The notes under the pieces: model-generated
The model's input: the letters and a program-made list of their open reading frames with translations, nothing else
The model's database searches: none
Told to the model about the DNA's origin: nothing
Assembly (NCBI GenBank): GCA_009982845.1
Contig: JAADKB010000009.1
Location: forward strand, 1-64,000
Reading direction: 5' to 3'
From: Delphinella strobiligena
Taxonomy: Eukaryota; Ascomycota; Dothideomycetes; Dothideales; Dothioraceae
DNA length: 64,000 bases
Shown: positions 11,139 to 21,273 of the stretch, one piece after another
How the letters are laid out: each line of letters opens with the position of its first letter
Numbering within the stretch: position 1 is the first letter of the stretch
Translations under genes and position numbers: made by a program

Positions 11139-11876
11139 ATGGTGTCACGAATCCCAAACGACATATTCCAATTCTCCACCGTCTCAGCGCTGATGAACGG
11201 GTTAGCAAGATCCGGCCCAACAGCCTCCCAACTCCACGGCTACGGCACCCACGGCATCGGCACTTTCGAAAACATGAATGGCGAACTAATCTATCTGGAT
11301 GGCAAAGCCTGGCAATTTACATCTGACGGTCAGACACGCCGTGCCCCTTCGGATCTCCCGCTGCCATTTATCCAGGTCTCGAAATTCGTGCCTGAGTATC
11401 AGACCGTGACGAATAAGCTTAAGAAAGATACTTTGATGGATCTATTCGCTTCTGGAGGGCCCGATGCGGGCGGCAAGAACTCGTTCATCCCGTTCAGCAT
11501 CAAGGGTTTGTTCAGGACTCTTGATTTAAGGGTGGCGGGGCCACAGCTTTATGGGGCGCAGCCCTTGGCCGAGGTGGCCAGGAACGCAAAACAATGGTCT
11601 TTGAGTGACATCAAGGGGACTTTGTTCGGGATTGTCAGTCCGGAGTGGTCGCAGGGAATCAGTGTGGCGGGCATGCATTGTCATTTCATCAGTGATGCGG
11701 ATGAGAAGGGAGAGGTGCAGGGTGGACATGTACGTGATTTCCTTGTTGGTGGCGATGTGGTGGTCGGCTGGGCAGTCACTGGGAGATATCACCTTGGTAT
11801 GCCGCGTGGAAAGGAGTGGGAAGAGCTTGAAATGGGCAGTGTGGATGGGGCGGGCATCAAGGGTGCTGAGGGATGA
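11139..11876 (+). CDS. Alpha-acetolactate decarboxylase, bacterial type
   Basis: Converts 2-acetolactate to acetoin in a metal-dependent decarboxylation, the step bacteria use before 2,3-butanediol. The 245-aa protein is intronless. Family motifs are present: GTHGIGTFENMNGELIYLDG with the conserved Glu at residue 49, FSIKGLFRTLDLR in the middle, and the metal-binding triad in GMHCHFISD (His180, His182) plus GGHVRDF (His197). The loop between the His pair and the third His looks a few residues longer than in bacterial enzymes. No signal peptide is visible, so cytosolic action is likely. The lack of introns in an intron-rich neighbourhood and the bacterial character of the family suggest ancient horizontal gain (inference). 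Confidence 0.93.
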   Translation: MVSRIPNDIFQFSTVSALMNGLARSGPTASQLHGYGTHGIGTFENMNGELIYLDGKAWQFTSDGQTRRAPSDLPLPFIQVSKFVPEYQTVTNKLKKDTLMDLFASGGPDAGGKNSFIPFSIKGLFRTLDLRVAGPQLYGAQPLAEVARNAKQWSLSDIKGTLFGIVSPEWSQGISVAGMHCHFISDADEKGEVQGGHVRDFLVGGDVVVGWAVTGRYHLGMPRGKEWEELEMGSVDGAGIKGAEG

Positions 11877-12733
11877 ACTTGGGCAACCATTGTTGTTCTG
11901 TTGTCCTAACGACACATAAAAAAAATAAGACATAAACACATGCAATTCATCAATAGATTGTCAAGCGAGCATATGTACGCTAAGCATATTTCATTTCTTC
12001 GCTTGGTTGCTGTTGAATTGGCGACCCTGTCCATCCAAAGTTGATGGCCGATTCAACACGCAGACACTGCTTCCTATAAGAACCTGGGTTCACATTAGTC
12101 GTACACTATAATATGTCCATGTACATCTCTGAAATCACTGCTTTTGGCATTGTATCGCCCCGCAAGCGTTCTTTGCGCTATGCTTCTCTTGTCCATTATT
12201 ATCGCTTTTCCGGCATCTCATACAAAGTGTCCAAGCTGGGATACAACTAGACCGAGATATTTGTGCCAGATGAATATTACCATCACGGCCGCGCATGATA
12301 TATTCCAGGTTGATAGTCATTGACCAAATCTCAGTCCATACAATAAAGAGCCCGGTCCTGGAAATCAAAACCATGTACGCCCAGACGCGAACATCTCGAC
12401 ATTATGACCAGTGTGATTCTCGTCATCGAGGCGATCCCGTGTCGTAGCCATTCTTGCGGTCCAACAATCATCTGTTTGGTTGTGTTTCAAGATTCAAAAT
12501 GGAAGTCTCACTTTTCTTACGCACCACATTTGCCTATTTGCAATTGAATACCAGCATAAAGTGTTGTTATCTGGATGTACCAGTGACATGTAAGTGCTCA
12601 GTAGTTGCATCATAGCTGGTCTATATATCAATCAAGTCTGAAAACCTTGGGTTGTATCTTTACATAAAAGTCACCAAGGCATCCGCGCGTATGTCCTGAG
12701 CGTCCGTCGACATGATCCGTACCAAAACCGACT
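11877..12733. other. Convergent intergenic region, no gene seen
   Basis: About 860 bp between the decarboxylase stop and the Vps62-like gene stop; expected 3' UTRs only. Confidence 0.5.
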
Positions 12734-13966
12734 TTAGATAGAGCTCTTGACAGTGCAGTCGGATTCATGCTCGCAAACGGCGGTTCGGCCGAGGTTCTTG
12801 TCATAGGGTCCAGTCGGACCAGACTCGTAGTGGCAGAGATCATCAATCTGGTCAAAAGGATTAGAGAAAGGATACGGCGCGGCATACAAGCAGTGCATAG
12901 TACTTACATTAAGCACACAGTTCTGTCTTGAGTCTTTCTTTGGATATTGCTCATCACCCCAATGTCCCAACCAGGATAGCCAAGATACTCCCTCACTTTC
13001 TTGTTCGGTGCCGCCAGTACTTGCACCTCCGGCAGAGGTAAATGCTTTGGTCGAGTTGTCGAACCAGTAACCACGGTAGTTCTGTGTCACGTCCCAGTAG
13101 TGTCCGTCATCTGTTTTATCTTCTACCAGATTACCGAGGATGGAGTAGATGTCTTGGGTGCCGGAAGTAGCGTAATCTGTATTGATTCGGCCTGTTAGTC
13201 GCTTGAGATGACAAGAGTTCGAAAGCTACATACTGGCGTGGGTACCGGTGGCGCTGTAGACCACAGGGCGGACACCGACTTTGTCTACAGCCGAGTAGGT
13301 ATATGCTGCACCGCTGGTGTGGGCAGACATATAGACGTATTCCGGGGTACCATCAACGAATCGAACCTAGTGGACATTTTGATCAACAAGCCGCACTAAG
13401 AGGACTTCTCCTTCATACGGACCATAGAATGTTCCCAGTCTCCGACGTGGTTGTCAATGACCGTGTTAAGGACACTGAAGCACTGGTAAGCATACAATCA
13501 TACTATCAGAAACAGGAGTAACCTACGTGCTACCGTGGTTGTAAGAATAAAAGTAGAAGTAAAAGACATCCACATAGTCTGTTTTGTCAACGGCAATAAT
13601 AGTAGCAGGTGCAGCGCTATAGCCAGTACTATCTGGGGTGCCATAGGTAGAGAGTAGCCAGGCTGGATCATCCTCGACGTTATCGTACGAAGTCATGTAG
13701 TCGTCCGAGCTATAGTCCAGAAGTTTCTCGAGTGTGACCGTAGTCGATACGTTCACATGGTCTGCTTCCATGGACATGTGCTGCACATGAGTAGCGATGT
13801 CTGAGGGGAACCATTTTTCTGCGCTGTTCAAGTATGTGTAGGGGGCATAGGTGATGGCGTAGCTGGGGATTGCTTCACGCTTGGCGAGCTTTTTAGATGG
13901 AGCTGCAGAGACTGGTGCGAGAGCTCCCGAAAGAATGAGGATGCTGGAAGCGAAAGACAACGCCAT
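12734..13966 (-). CDS. Vps62-like secreted protein
   Basis: A member of the fungal Vps62 family, named from a yeast vacuolar-sorting phenotype; its molecular function is unknown. Five exons: 13527-13966, 13423-13474, 13234-13366, 12908-13176 and 12734-12847, giving 335 aa. The N-terminus (MALSFASSILILSGALAPVSA) is a signal peptide followed by a Lys-Arg (KLAKR) site. Family landmarks are YAPYTYLNSAEKWFPSDI, the spliced NHVGDWEHSMVRFVDGTPEYV, GTHANYATSG, LGHWGDEQYP and SGPTGPYDKNLGR. The exon 2/3 junction needs an unusual GTCCGT donor to recover HSMVRFVDG; other donors break the frame. A TATA-like box lies about 65 bp upstream of the start. Confidence 0.88.
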
Positions 13967-15630
13967 TGTATTAAATGCCCTAACCCTGCCCTTGCTTGAG
14001 AAAGGAGGTAAATTCGAGAGAAAAGCGTCCTATATATACTTGGGCTTCGTATATCTGCACGGAAGTCATTCGTAATGCTGCGCAAAACCCTCTCGAAAGG
14101 TGTTACAATAGTATACTTCCAAGCGAGACTAGCAGTTGATACACGACGAGTAATTTATATTGCTTCGTGCTTGGTCCGACTTACATCATTGGTCGTTTCA
14201 AGTCGACTCCAGCAGCTAACTTGTTGCATTGGCAGCGACGTAGACGTAATGTAAAAGGAGACCTCGCGGAACACATACGATCATAATCTATCGAACAGGG
14301 ATTAACATGGCTTATCAAATTGCAGTTCAAAGCTCCTTTTCCTAAGCGATGCCATGTGCTCAAGGCCATATTGCCAGGTCGGACTGTGGGCCGGATGATT
14401 GTAGTCGGATGTCCGGATTTGGCCAATCTCTGATGAAGTTCAGAGCACGAACAGAAGATTCGATCTGGACAGGAGAGCATTGGAAAGCTTCTAATTATAT
14501 GTGAGATCAAAAGGAGATCAGAGCACCTGCCAATCGAAGATGGTGCGGCAATTTCAACGGAGCATCGAGCGGCCGACATCCGAGCGGCCCAAAATCGCGT
14601 GTCATTGCATCCCAAGACATCACCGTCGACCCTAGACATATGCAAAGGTTTCCAGCAGAGGCTCTATTGACCTGAACGGTTTACTCGTTCTTTCACAAGT
14701 CATTCGAGCAGTCGAGCAATAAATACTGGCCAGGCAATCCACTCTCTTACATGCAGGCAACGAGTCGGCCCGAGGCTCATGGCTGCATTTATAGATAGAC
14801 TGAGCCAAGATCCGAGATCAAAGATGCTTTCCTCGAGGCTCGAGCTCGCTTCACATTTCCTGGTCTCCTTGTCCCTTCTAGGGAGACCCTGATATGCACG
14901 ATCATTTATTCGTATCTGGTGAGGCGCACAGTCAAGAGCAGCACAATACTCATGCCCTCGAAGGTGTAGTCGTTACGAAATCCCGCTCGCGGATCGCGGA
15001 TTGCATCTGTCCAATTGGCCAATGTCAGAATTGCCTTATTCGATGGTTCAAGGCATATGTCCGTATCAGAGGATATGTATGCTACCTTGAACATGCAGAC
15101 ATGACAACGATAGAGCGTCACTAATCAACCCTCGATCGGAAGATCTAATCGCGACCATTGACTGTGTCGATCACTGATTTGTTTCTGCTTAATTGTACCA
15201 CAACTCTCGTTGACGATTTGTTTTGCAAGCTATGGATAATATTCCATGTCGGTTGCAGTTACCTTTTACGTACAACCAACATCGCTGGTTCAAGAGGGTG
15301 TCATTGATATTATGTGATGGACGTGCTGCTATCTGTGTACCCCACATTGATTCACCGGAAGAACGTTATTCCCCAGCGGTCGCACGCGCATATCAGTAAT
15401 AAACAGGATATCATTGGCCAGCTCTCTGTTCATCACCACCACTATATTTATCCAGAAGGTTTTTTATCCAGAAGGTTTTACTAGCCGCAGCATCATAATC
15501 ATCAGCAGCAGCAGAAAACTTTGGAATTGAAAGAGTGCGTGCACGTCGTGTCATGCTTGGATAGAGACAATACTGCTCCCAAGGATCCTATAATTCGCCA
15601 TCCTTACATCAGCCGACGCACACAGCAATC
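13967..15630. other. Divergent intergenic region
   Basis: About 1.66 kb between the Vps62-like gene (minus) and the aminotransferase (plus). A 15-bp direct repeat (TTATCCAGAAGGTTT) occurs twice side by side near 15450-15480. No supported gene. Confidence 0.5.
14031..14038 (-). promoter_or_regulatory. TATA box candidate for the Vps62-like gene
   Basis: TATATATA about 65 bp upstream of the start codon at 13966, in the position expected for a fungal TATA element. Confidence 0.45.
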
Positions 15631-16977
15631 ATGAGTCTTTCCAAGTTGGCAGAGTTTGGTGTCAAGCACGTGGCCAAGGGAATCGGTCGTTTGTCGACTG
15701 AAGTGCTCGAGAGCGGTGCAGGCAGTTATGTCACGACGACCGAGGGCCGCAAGATGCTGGACTTCACATCAGGAATCGGTGTTACCAATTTGGGCCATTG
15801 CCATCCAGCTGTAACCAAGGCAGCTCAAGCCCAAGTCGGCAAGCTCGTGCATGGTCAAGTCAACATTGCTTTCCAGAAGCCCTACCTTGAGCTTGTCGAG
15901 TCACTTCTTCCCGTCATGCCACACAAGTCTCTCGACACGTTTTTCTTCTGGAATTCGGGATCCGAGGCCGTCGAGGCTGCCGTCAAGCTGGCAAGACATG
16001 CCACCAAGAAGCAGAACATCATCGTCATGCAAGGCTCTTACCACGGCCGCACCTTTGGCACCATGGCCATGACTCGCTCAAAGACGGTTTACGGCGAGAA
16101 CTATGCTCCGTTGATGCCTGGCGTCTTCTCCGTGCCTTTCCCTTACTGCAAACAATGCTCCATCTCCACACACTCTGACGGCAAATACGGATTCGATAAC
16201 TGCTGCATGGACCCGGTACTTCAGCTTGAGCTCCTCCTTAAGCGTGAGACTGCTCCTTCTGACACAGCCGCCATTTTCGTCGAGCCCGTTCTGGGAGAAG
16301 GTGGTTACGTCCCACCACCAGCAGGCTACCTTGCCGCTCTGCGAAAGATCTGCGATAAGCACAACATCCTCCTCGTTGCCGACGAAGTTCAGTGCGGCTT
16401 TGGACGTACTGGCAAAATGTTTGCTATCGAGCACTGGGACGTCAGGCCCGACATCCTGATCATGGCCAAGGGCATCGCCAACGGATTCCCTCTGTCAGGT
16501 ATCGTCTCAAGGAAAGAGCTGATGGACACCCAAAAGCCCGGCAGCATGGGAGGAACCTACGCAGGAAACGCCGTAGCATGCGCCGCAGGTGTAGCAGTCG
16601 CCAAGGCCTTCAAGGAAGAGAAGATCCTCGACAACGTCAATGCTCGTGGCAAGGAGCTCAAGAGCGTTCTCGAGGCCGCCAGAGCAAACCCAAAGACAGG
16701 ACACATGATCCACGATATCCGCGGTCTGGGACTCATGCTTGCTCTCGAATGCACGCCCGGCAAGGGCTACGCTTCCAAGATCCAGGCAAAGTGCATGGAG
16801 AAGGACATGCTGGTGCTGACGACATCCATCTACGACACCCTGAGATTCATTCCCCCTTTGAACATCACAAAGGAGGATATGGCCGAGGGATGCAGAATCA
16901 TCAAGGAGGCTATCGAGGAAGTCGCCGCAGGTGAAGATCCTGCTGAGACTGCAACCAAGGGTCAGGCACCAGAGTAG
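15631..16977 (+). CDS. Class III PLP-dependent aminotransferase (4-aminobutyrate aminotransferase-like)
   Basis: A fold-type I PLP enzyme that would move an omega-amino group, as in GABA, beta-alanine or related substrates, to a keto acid. The 448-aa protein is intronless. Class III landmarks: GHCHPAV, FFWNSGSEAVEAA (phosphate-binding turn), GSYHGRTFGTMAMT, FVEPVLGEGGY, LLVADEVQCGFGRTG with the PLP-nitrogen Asp251, and LIMAKGIANGFPLSG with the Schiff-base Lys280. TYAGNAVACAA completes the site. It has no obvious mitochondrial presequence and looks more like the bacterial-type GABA or ornithine-family enzymes than yeast Uga1. The exact substrate cannot be read from the sequence. Confidence 0.93.
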   Translation: MSLSKLAEFGVKHVAKGIGRLSTEVLESGAGSYVTTTEGRKMLDFTSGIGVTNLGHCHPAVTKAAQAQVGKLVHGQVNIAFQKPYLELVESLLPVMPHKSLDTFFFWNSGSEAVEAAVKLARHATKKQNIIVMQGSYHGRTFGTMAMTRSKTVYGENYAPLMPGVFSVPFPYCKQCSISTHSDGKYGFDNCCMDPVLQLELLLKRETAPSDTAAIFVEPVLGEGGYVPPPAGYLAALRKICDKHNILLVADEVQCGFGRTGKMFAIEHWDVRPDILIMAKGIANGFPLSGIVSRKELMDTQKPGSMGGTYAGNAVACAAGVAVAKAFKEEKILDNVNARGKELKSVLEAARANPKTGHMIHDIRGLGLMLALECTPGKGYASKIQAKCMEKDMLVLTTSIYDTLRFIPPLNITKEDMAEGCRIIKEAIEEVAAGEDPAETATKGQAPE

Positions 16978-17585
16978 ACACTGCGTCTTATGTAATTAGG
17001 AATATGACTAATCTGTTTAACGCTCAAAATTTCAGCCACGAGACCTTTTTCCATGTTTTGCCTACAGAGCATCTGCAATTTTGCTCCACGTGTGCCTCTC
17101 AACCCGAGCCGACTTTATCCGTCCTTTTGCGGTCTGAACACTTTGTCAGTGCTCTTGTTCAGCACCATCTGATCTTGGGCTGTGCCGTCTGTATCATGTA
17201 AAATCGGGCAGTCAGCACGTGCAGGCTCGACTTGATGACAAGCTCGACTTGTTAACAATCATAAATCTCTCCCTCACTCCATGTCTGATCAGCACGGAGC
17301 CATTCATCACACAGCGACATCATTGACTGATAACATCGCCTCTTCAGAGAGCTTCTTCGACATAATTGGGCAAGACTTTCGTCAGCATGCCGAGTACTTT
17401 GCTGCTTGGTTGGCTTGTGGTATAACAGTCATCACACAATCATGTTCTTCCTATTCGCAAAAGCCAAATCTAATCGGAAGTTTATGGATCGTTCAAACGA
17501 TCAGACAAACCGCAGACAAGGGCCATGTCGTTTGACGCGGTTCGTATATTGGAAACGGGTATCTCTGCAAGAAGAAAAAAGAAAA
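16978..17585. other. Convergent intergenic region, no gene seen
   Basis: About 600 bp between the aminotransferase stop and the hydrolase pseudogene; AT-richer, no supported gene. Confidence 0.5.
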
Positions 17586-18570
17586 TTATAGAGCTCCCAA
17601 GGTATCCGACGTAGAGACCGAATCTGCTGCATGGGCGTGATCACATTCTTCACCCAAGCCTTCTGCGCCGCGCCAGCCAGCACACTGAGACGAGAATCGG
17701 GCGCAAACATCGAAAGCATGGAGAGCTCCTTCGTAAACATGTAGTTCTGCCTGCCCCCCCGCAGCACAAATGTCGGGCGTAAGCCAGATCCTCGTCTCTA
17801 AAAAGTTCAGCAGATTCCACGTCGATAAGGTGGTGGGTAATGGAGAGATCTTCTCGAGCGGCCGCAGCATAGATGCTCACGGCCTGCCTTTTCGCCAAGA
17901 ACCGCTTTCTGGCCATGAGTGCTATCACGCCATGTTTCCTAGGAGAGAAATTGCTTGCTCACTCGAGACTGTCGCGTTCCTGTCGTCTAACATCGGGCAT
18001 GATAGAAATTCTGCGCATAGCTTTGGGCCTTTCAGGTCTCATCTCTGCACATGAGTGTGACGCCAGCGGCGATGCCTCCGCCGCCTGACCGGCCGCCGCA
18101 TGATGCGCTCGGAGCAATGCCGAGGTCTCGGCTGTGCTCGCTCACCCAGCATAAGCCTGCGTAGCAGTCGTTTCTGAGCGCTAGGTGCGATATGGTATTC
18201 GACAGAGATAACGACCGCGTCAGTGTCCACGATCCGGCCCAGTGGGACCTGTACTCCGGAGCCGATCGTATATGACCATCCCTCAACCATGGATCCGTTA
18301 GACGCAGGGTCTAGAGCCTTTGGCATCATTTGTGGGTGAAGATCGATAGCGTGGTTTCTAGATCGCTGGCTTCGAGGCCAGGAGCACGACGCTCAGTGTG
18401 CGATAGAGACGGTCTCCTATGATTTGCTCGACTGACGGGCCCATCATAAGACTTGGGGTAGCCTGGAGCTGGGCGACCAACTCGAGGGTCAGAGGTTGGG
18501 GGAGTGGAATCGCAGCAAGCACAGGCGTCAGCTCTGCATCGTAAGGCGGGCGTGGTATGTCGGAAGTCAT
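17586..18570 (-). pseudogene. Alpha/beta hydrolase (HSL/acetyl-esterase type), multiply frameshifted
   Basis: Remnants of one alpha/beta hydrolase gene lie in order on the minus strand but in different frames. These are the N-terminus MTSDIPRPPYDAELTPVLA (18570 down), GRIVDTDAVVISVEYHIAP (near 18180-18240), CYAGLCWVSEHSRDLGI (near 18100-18160) and LCAEFLSCPMLDDRNATVSS (near 17950-18020). Then come VSIYAAAARED..ESAELFRDEDLAYA (near 17790-17890) and GGQAELHVYEGALHAFD (near 17700-17760). The nucleophile elbow, expected as GG-x-S-A-G-G-G, reads GGRSGGGGIAAG, so the catalytic Ser context is damaged, and the HGGG oxyanion segment is not intact. One shift coincides with a run of seven C at about 17753-17759. 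Several independent lesions make one sequencing error an unlikely explanation. Confidence 0.82.
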
Positions 18571-19515
18571 GATGAAGTTTGATTCAGTGAGATGGAGGAC
18601 TGGAATGTGGTAGTATTGCGAGCAGGGGAGGATACTAGATCGTGAAAGGTGGAGAGGCGGGAGTAGAGCCCAAGAGGACTCTTTTGGTCTACCTAGCCTT
18701 AGTCATTACAGCATTCAATATAGGACGTCACGAAAGGAGTCCGCCCTCTGTGGGGACCCCAGGGGGTAGGTCTCCCGATTTTCGGAGTAGTGCAGGATGC
18801 CTTGATCTCGGATACATGCTATCCGGTCATGTTTGGCAGTACTCATACACGAACCATGGTTGTTTCTGGTATACCCGATTTGCCCAGTGAAGTCTGTGTC
18901 ATGAGAGACAGATGAGCAACCAGGCGTCAAGGATGAATACGGTTGTACCAAGTATGAATGTTCGACTAAAGTGTAGGCATTGAAGCAGATATGTGGTGTA
19001 TCTTTGGGTTTGGATTGACATGAACTGGGATCTGTTGATTAGGAGATTTATCGATACGTTCATCTCACTTCAGATCGGCGTGCATAGTTCTACTCGACTC
19101 AGACAATACGCGGCGTAAGACTGGCATAGTCATGGAGAGTGTGACCATGGCGGTGTCTGTATGTGCCAGTCGACGTCTGAAATGTCCGTGCGCAGGAGGC
19201 CAAGCATGTCATTGTCAGCTTTTCCCTCGTATTCCGTATTCGAGTCCTTCTCGTTACTCGTAGTCTGCATACACAGTCGTGTCTCCTCGTTATAATTAAT
19301 CCACTCTATGTAAGCCGTTGGAAAGCCTCACCTCCTTCCTTACCGACAAATAAGGAGGAGTGGGTGCGATACTGCAGTTCAGACCATTTGCACAAATCGC
19401 GCCCAGACCCAAGAGCATCAGCCTAGACCTTCCATATTATCAAAAAGCATTCTTGAACCCCTCGGTTGAGATCATACGCATACTGCTGCTTGTGTTACAT
19501 TCCATAATCCACAGT
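18571..19515. other. Intergenic, no gene seen
   Basis: About 945 bp between the hydrolase pseudogene and RMP1. An in-frame extension of RMP1 reaches back to 19360 but only through a GTG codon, and it has no protein support. Confidence 0.5.
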
Positions 19516-20463
19516 ATGGCTCGAGCTCCCATAGCCACGGCCACAACACCACCATCGATACCCCAACTCAAAATCTCCCCCTACAATCAACAAGAATTAC
19601 AACATATCTCCTCTATCCTCCATCTTCTCCATCACAGAAACCACAACCAACACCGGCGCTCATCCTGGTACCGCCACTTCTCGACGTTCAGACGACATCT
19701 CTCGACTCTCTTAACCCATCTGGCAGCGTTAGCAGAACAGCCCACCACCAACCTCGGCAAACATCGCAAGAAAACCACCGATGCAAAAACTCACACCAGC
19801 ATCCAGAAGGAATTAGGTTTCTGGCGGGATGTTTTGATGCCGAAATGGCAGCATGCCTTTGCGCAGGTTGTGGCGGATGGACGGTTCGCTGTATTGGGTG
19901 TCGTGTTGTTGGCTGCTCTGGCACAGGTCGCGCGGATAGTGGGATTGGATCGAATGTACGAGAGTATGGGAGAGCTGGAGGTTCAGAGGGTGTTGGAGCA
20001 GTTTGCCAGAGAAGAATGGGTGGGCGATGATGGTGGCGACGATGGTGTCAGAGTGGAGAGGAAGGTTGGAGATGAGGATTTTGGCGAAGCTGTATTTCGA
20101 CGAGACGACGAATCTGCTGATGGGGGAGTGGAGGACGCGGAGACCACTGAGAAAGAACTCAGGTTGGGCGGAAATGGTAAATGTATGGCTCCTGAACGGG
20201 AGGTGCTAAAGCAGAGTCGCGAGGCATTGATGAAGGGCAAGCCAGAGTCGATATCCTCAGCTCTTGACGTCTCAACAACAGTCTCATCGCCTCCATCTGC
20301 AAAGATAAGTAAAGTCAGCAGAGACGTCGAAGAGGCATCCAAGCGAAAAGGCAAGTCAGGAAAGACCAAGCGCACAGCAGCGGAAACGTCGCTCTCACAA
20401 CCAAAGCCACCCAAGAAGAAAAAGAAGAAAAATGCTATCGACGACTTGTTCAGCGGACTCTGA
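19516..20463 (+). CDS. RMP1: RNase MRP protein subunit Rmp1-like
   Basis: Rmp1 is a nucleolar protein specific to RNase MRP, the ribonucleoprotein that cleaves pre-rRNA at site A3. The 315-aa single-exon protein starts at MARAPIATATTPP. Residues about 30-60 carry the family core LLHHRNHNQHRRSSWYRHFSTFRRH. A hydrophobic helical segment (FAVLGVVLLAALAQVARIVGL) follows at roughly residues 125-150. The C-terminal half is charged and low in complexity, and ends with a Lys cluster and NAIDDLFSGL, a nuclear/nucleolar-type tail seen in fungal members. Assignment rests on the HRNxNQHR..SxWxRxFSxxRRH pattern. Confidence 0.85.
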   Translation: MARAPIATATTPPSIPQLKISPYNQQELQHISSILHLLHHRNHNQHRRSSWYRHFSTFRRHLSTLLTHLAALAEQPTTNLGKHRKKTTDAKTHTSIQKELGFWRDVLMPKWQHAFAQVVADGRFAVLGVVLLAALAQVARIVGLDRMYESMGELEVQRVLEQFAREEWVGDDGGDDGVRVERKVGDEDFGEAVFRRDDESADGGVEDAETTEKELRLGGNGKCMAPEREVLKQSREALMKGKPESISSALDVSTTVSSPPSAKISKVSRDVEEASKRKGKSGKTKRTAAETSLSQPKPPKKKKKKNAIDDLFSGL

Positions 20464-20695
20464 AAGTGAATCTTCCTCTCGTTGCAACAAATCGCTACAC
20501 GAAGCTGTCAACGCGTGCGCGCGACCACCACACAGCTTGAAAACAAGTCTCCATCCTCACATCCGCAACACACAACAGCCCACCTCGAAAAAAGACAAGT
20601 CAAAAGAGACCATTCCATCTGTCTGTTAGTAAACCACAACAAAGCGCACACTCCATCCCCTCTCAACCAGAAAGCGAAGGAAACACCAAGTCAAC

Positions 20696-20982
20696 ATGTC
20701 CACCATCGCCAAAAAGATGACCGAAACCATCATGGTCGCCGGCGCACTGCTGGGCCCCAGCACCATCGCTGCCAGTGTCCTCGCGCACGACGAGCTCAAA
20801 TCCGCGCCATTCAAGACACCTTTGTGCACGCCTGGGAAGTCTTTGCCACCAGAGGCCGAGAGAAAGGAGAAAGCGGGTGGCAAGGATGATCGTGAGTTTT
20901 TGCCAAGTCGTCGAGGCTTAGTGGAAAATGTTGACTTTTAACAGCGTGTTTGTACGGTCGCGTTGGGGGCTTCGGTGGTTGA
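20696..20982 (+). CDS. Small conserved-looking protein, 77 aa, unknown
   Basis: Two exons (20696-20891 and 20945-20982) around a 53-bp intron give MSTIAKKMTETIMVAGALLG.., ending DDPCLYGRVGGFGG. The N-terminal half has a weak hydrophobic stretch (IMVAGALLGPSTIAASVLA) that could be a single membrane segment. The middle, SAPFKTPLCTPGKSLPPEAE, is Pro-rich with one Cys. The ordered C-terminal motif after splicing argues for a real gene. I do not recognise the family. It lies 232 bp downstream of RMP1 on the same strand and convergent to LAS21. Confidence 0.68.
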
Positions 20983-21273
20983 AGTGCATCTCGAGGCATT
21001 GATGGACAGGATATGGCATTGAGGGCAGACGACGGGAGCACGAGAAGATGAGGCCAAGATGCGAGATCAAAGGAACGAGAGAACGCGGTCATGAGAGCCA
21101 GAGATCAATGTCTAGACTCTGCGTTTTGCGTGCTTATACACTATACACTTCCGCCATTCTACACCACCCCTGTCTACAATAGAGGCCTCGAACAGAGGCG
21201 CCCACAATAACACAGTATCCGTTCTCAAACCCCACAAATCCACAGCCATGTCTCTAGAAAGAAAAGAATCTCA

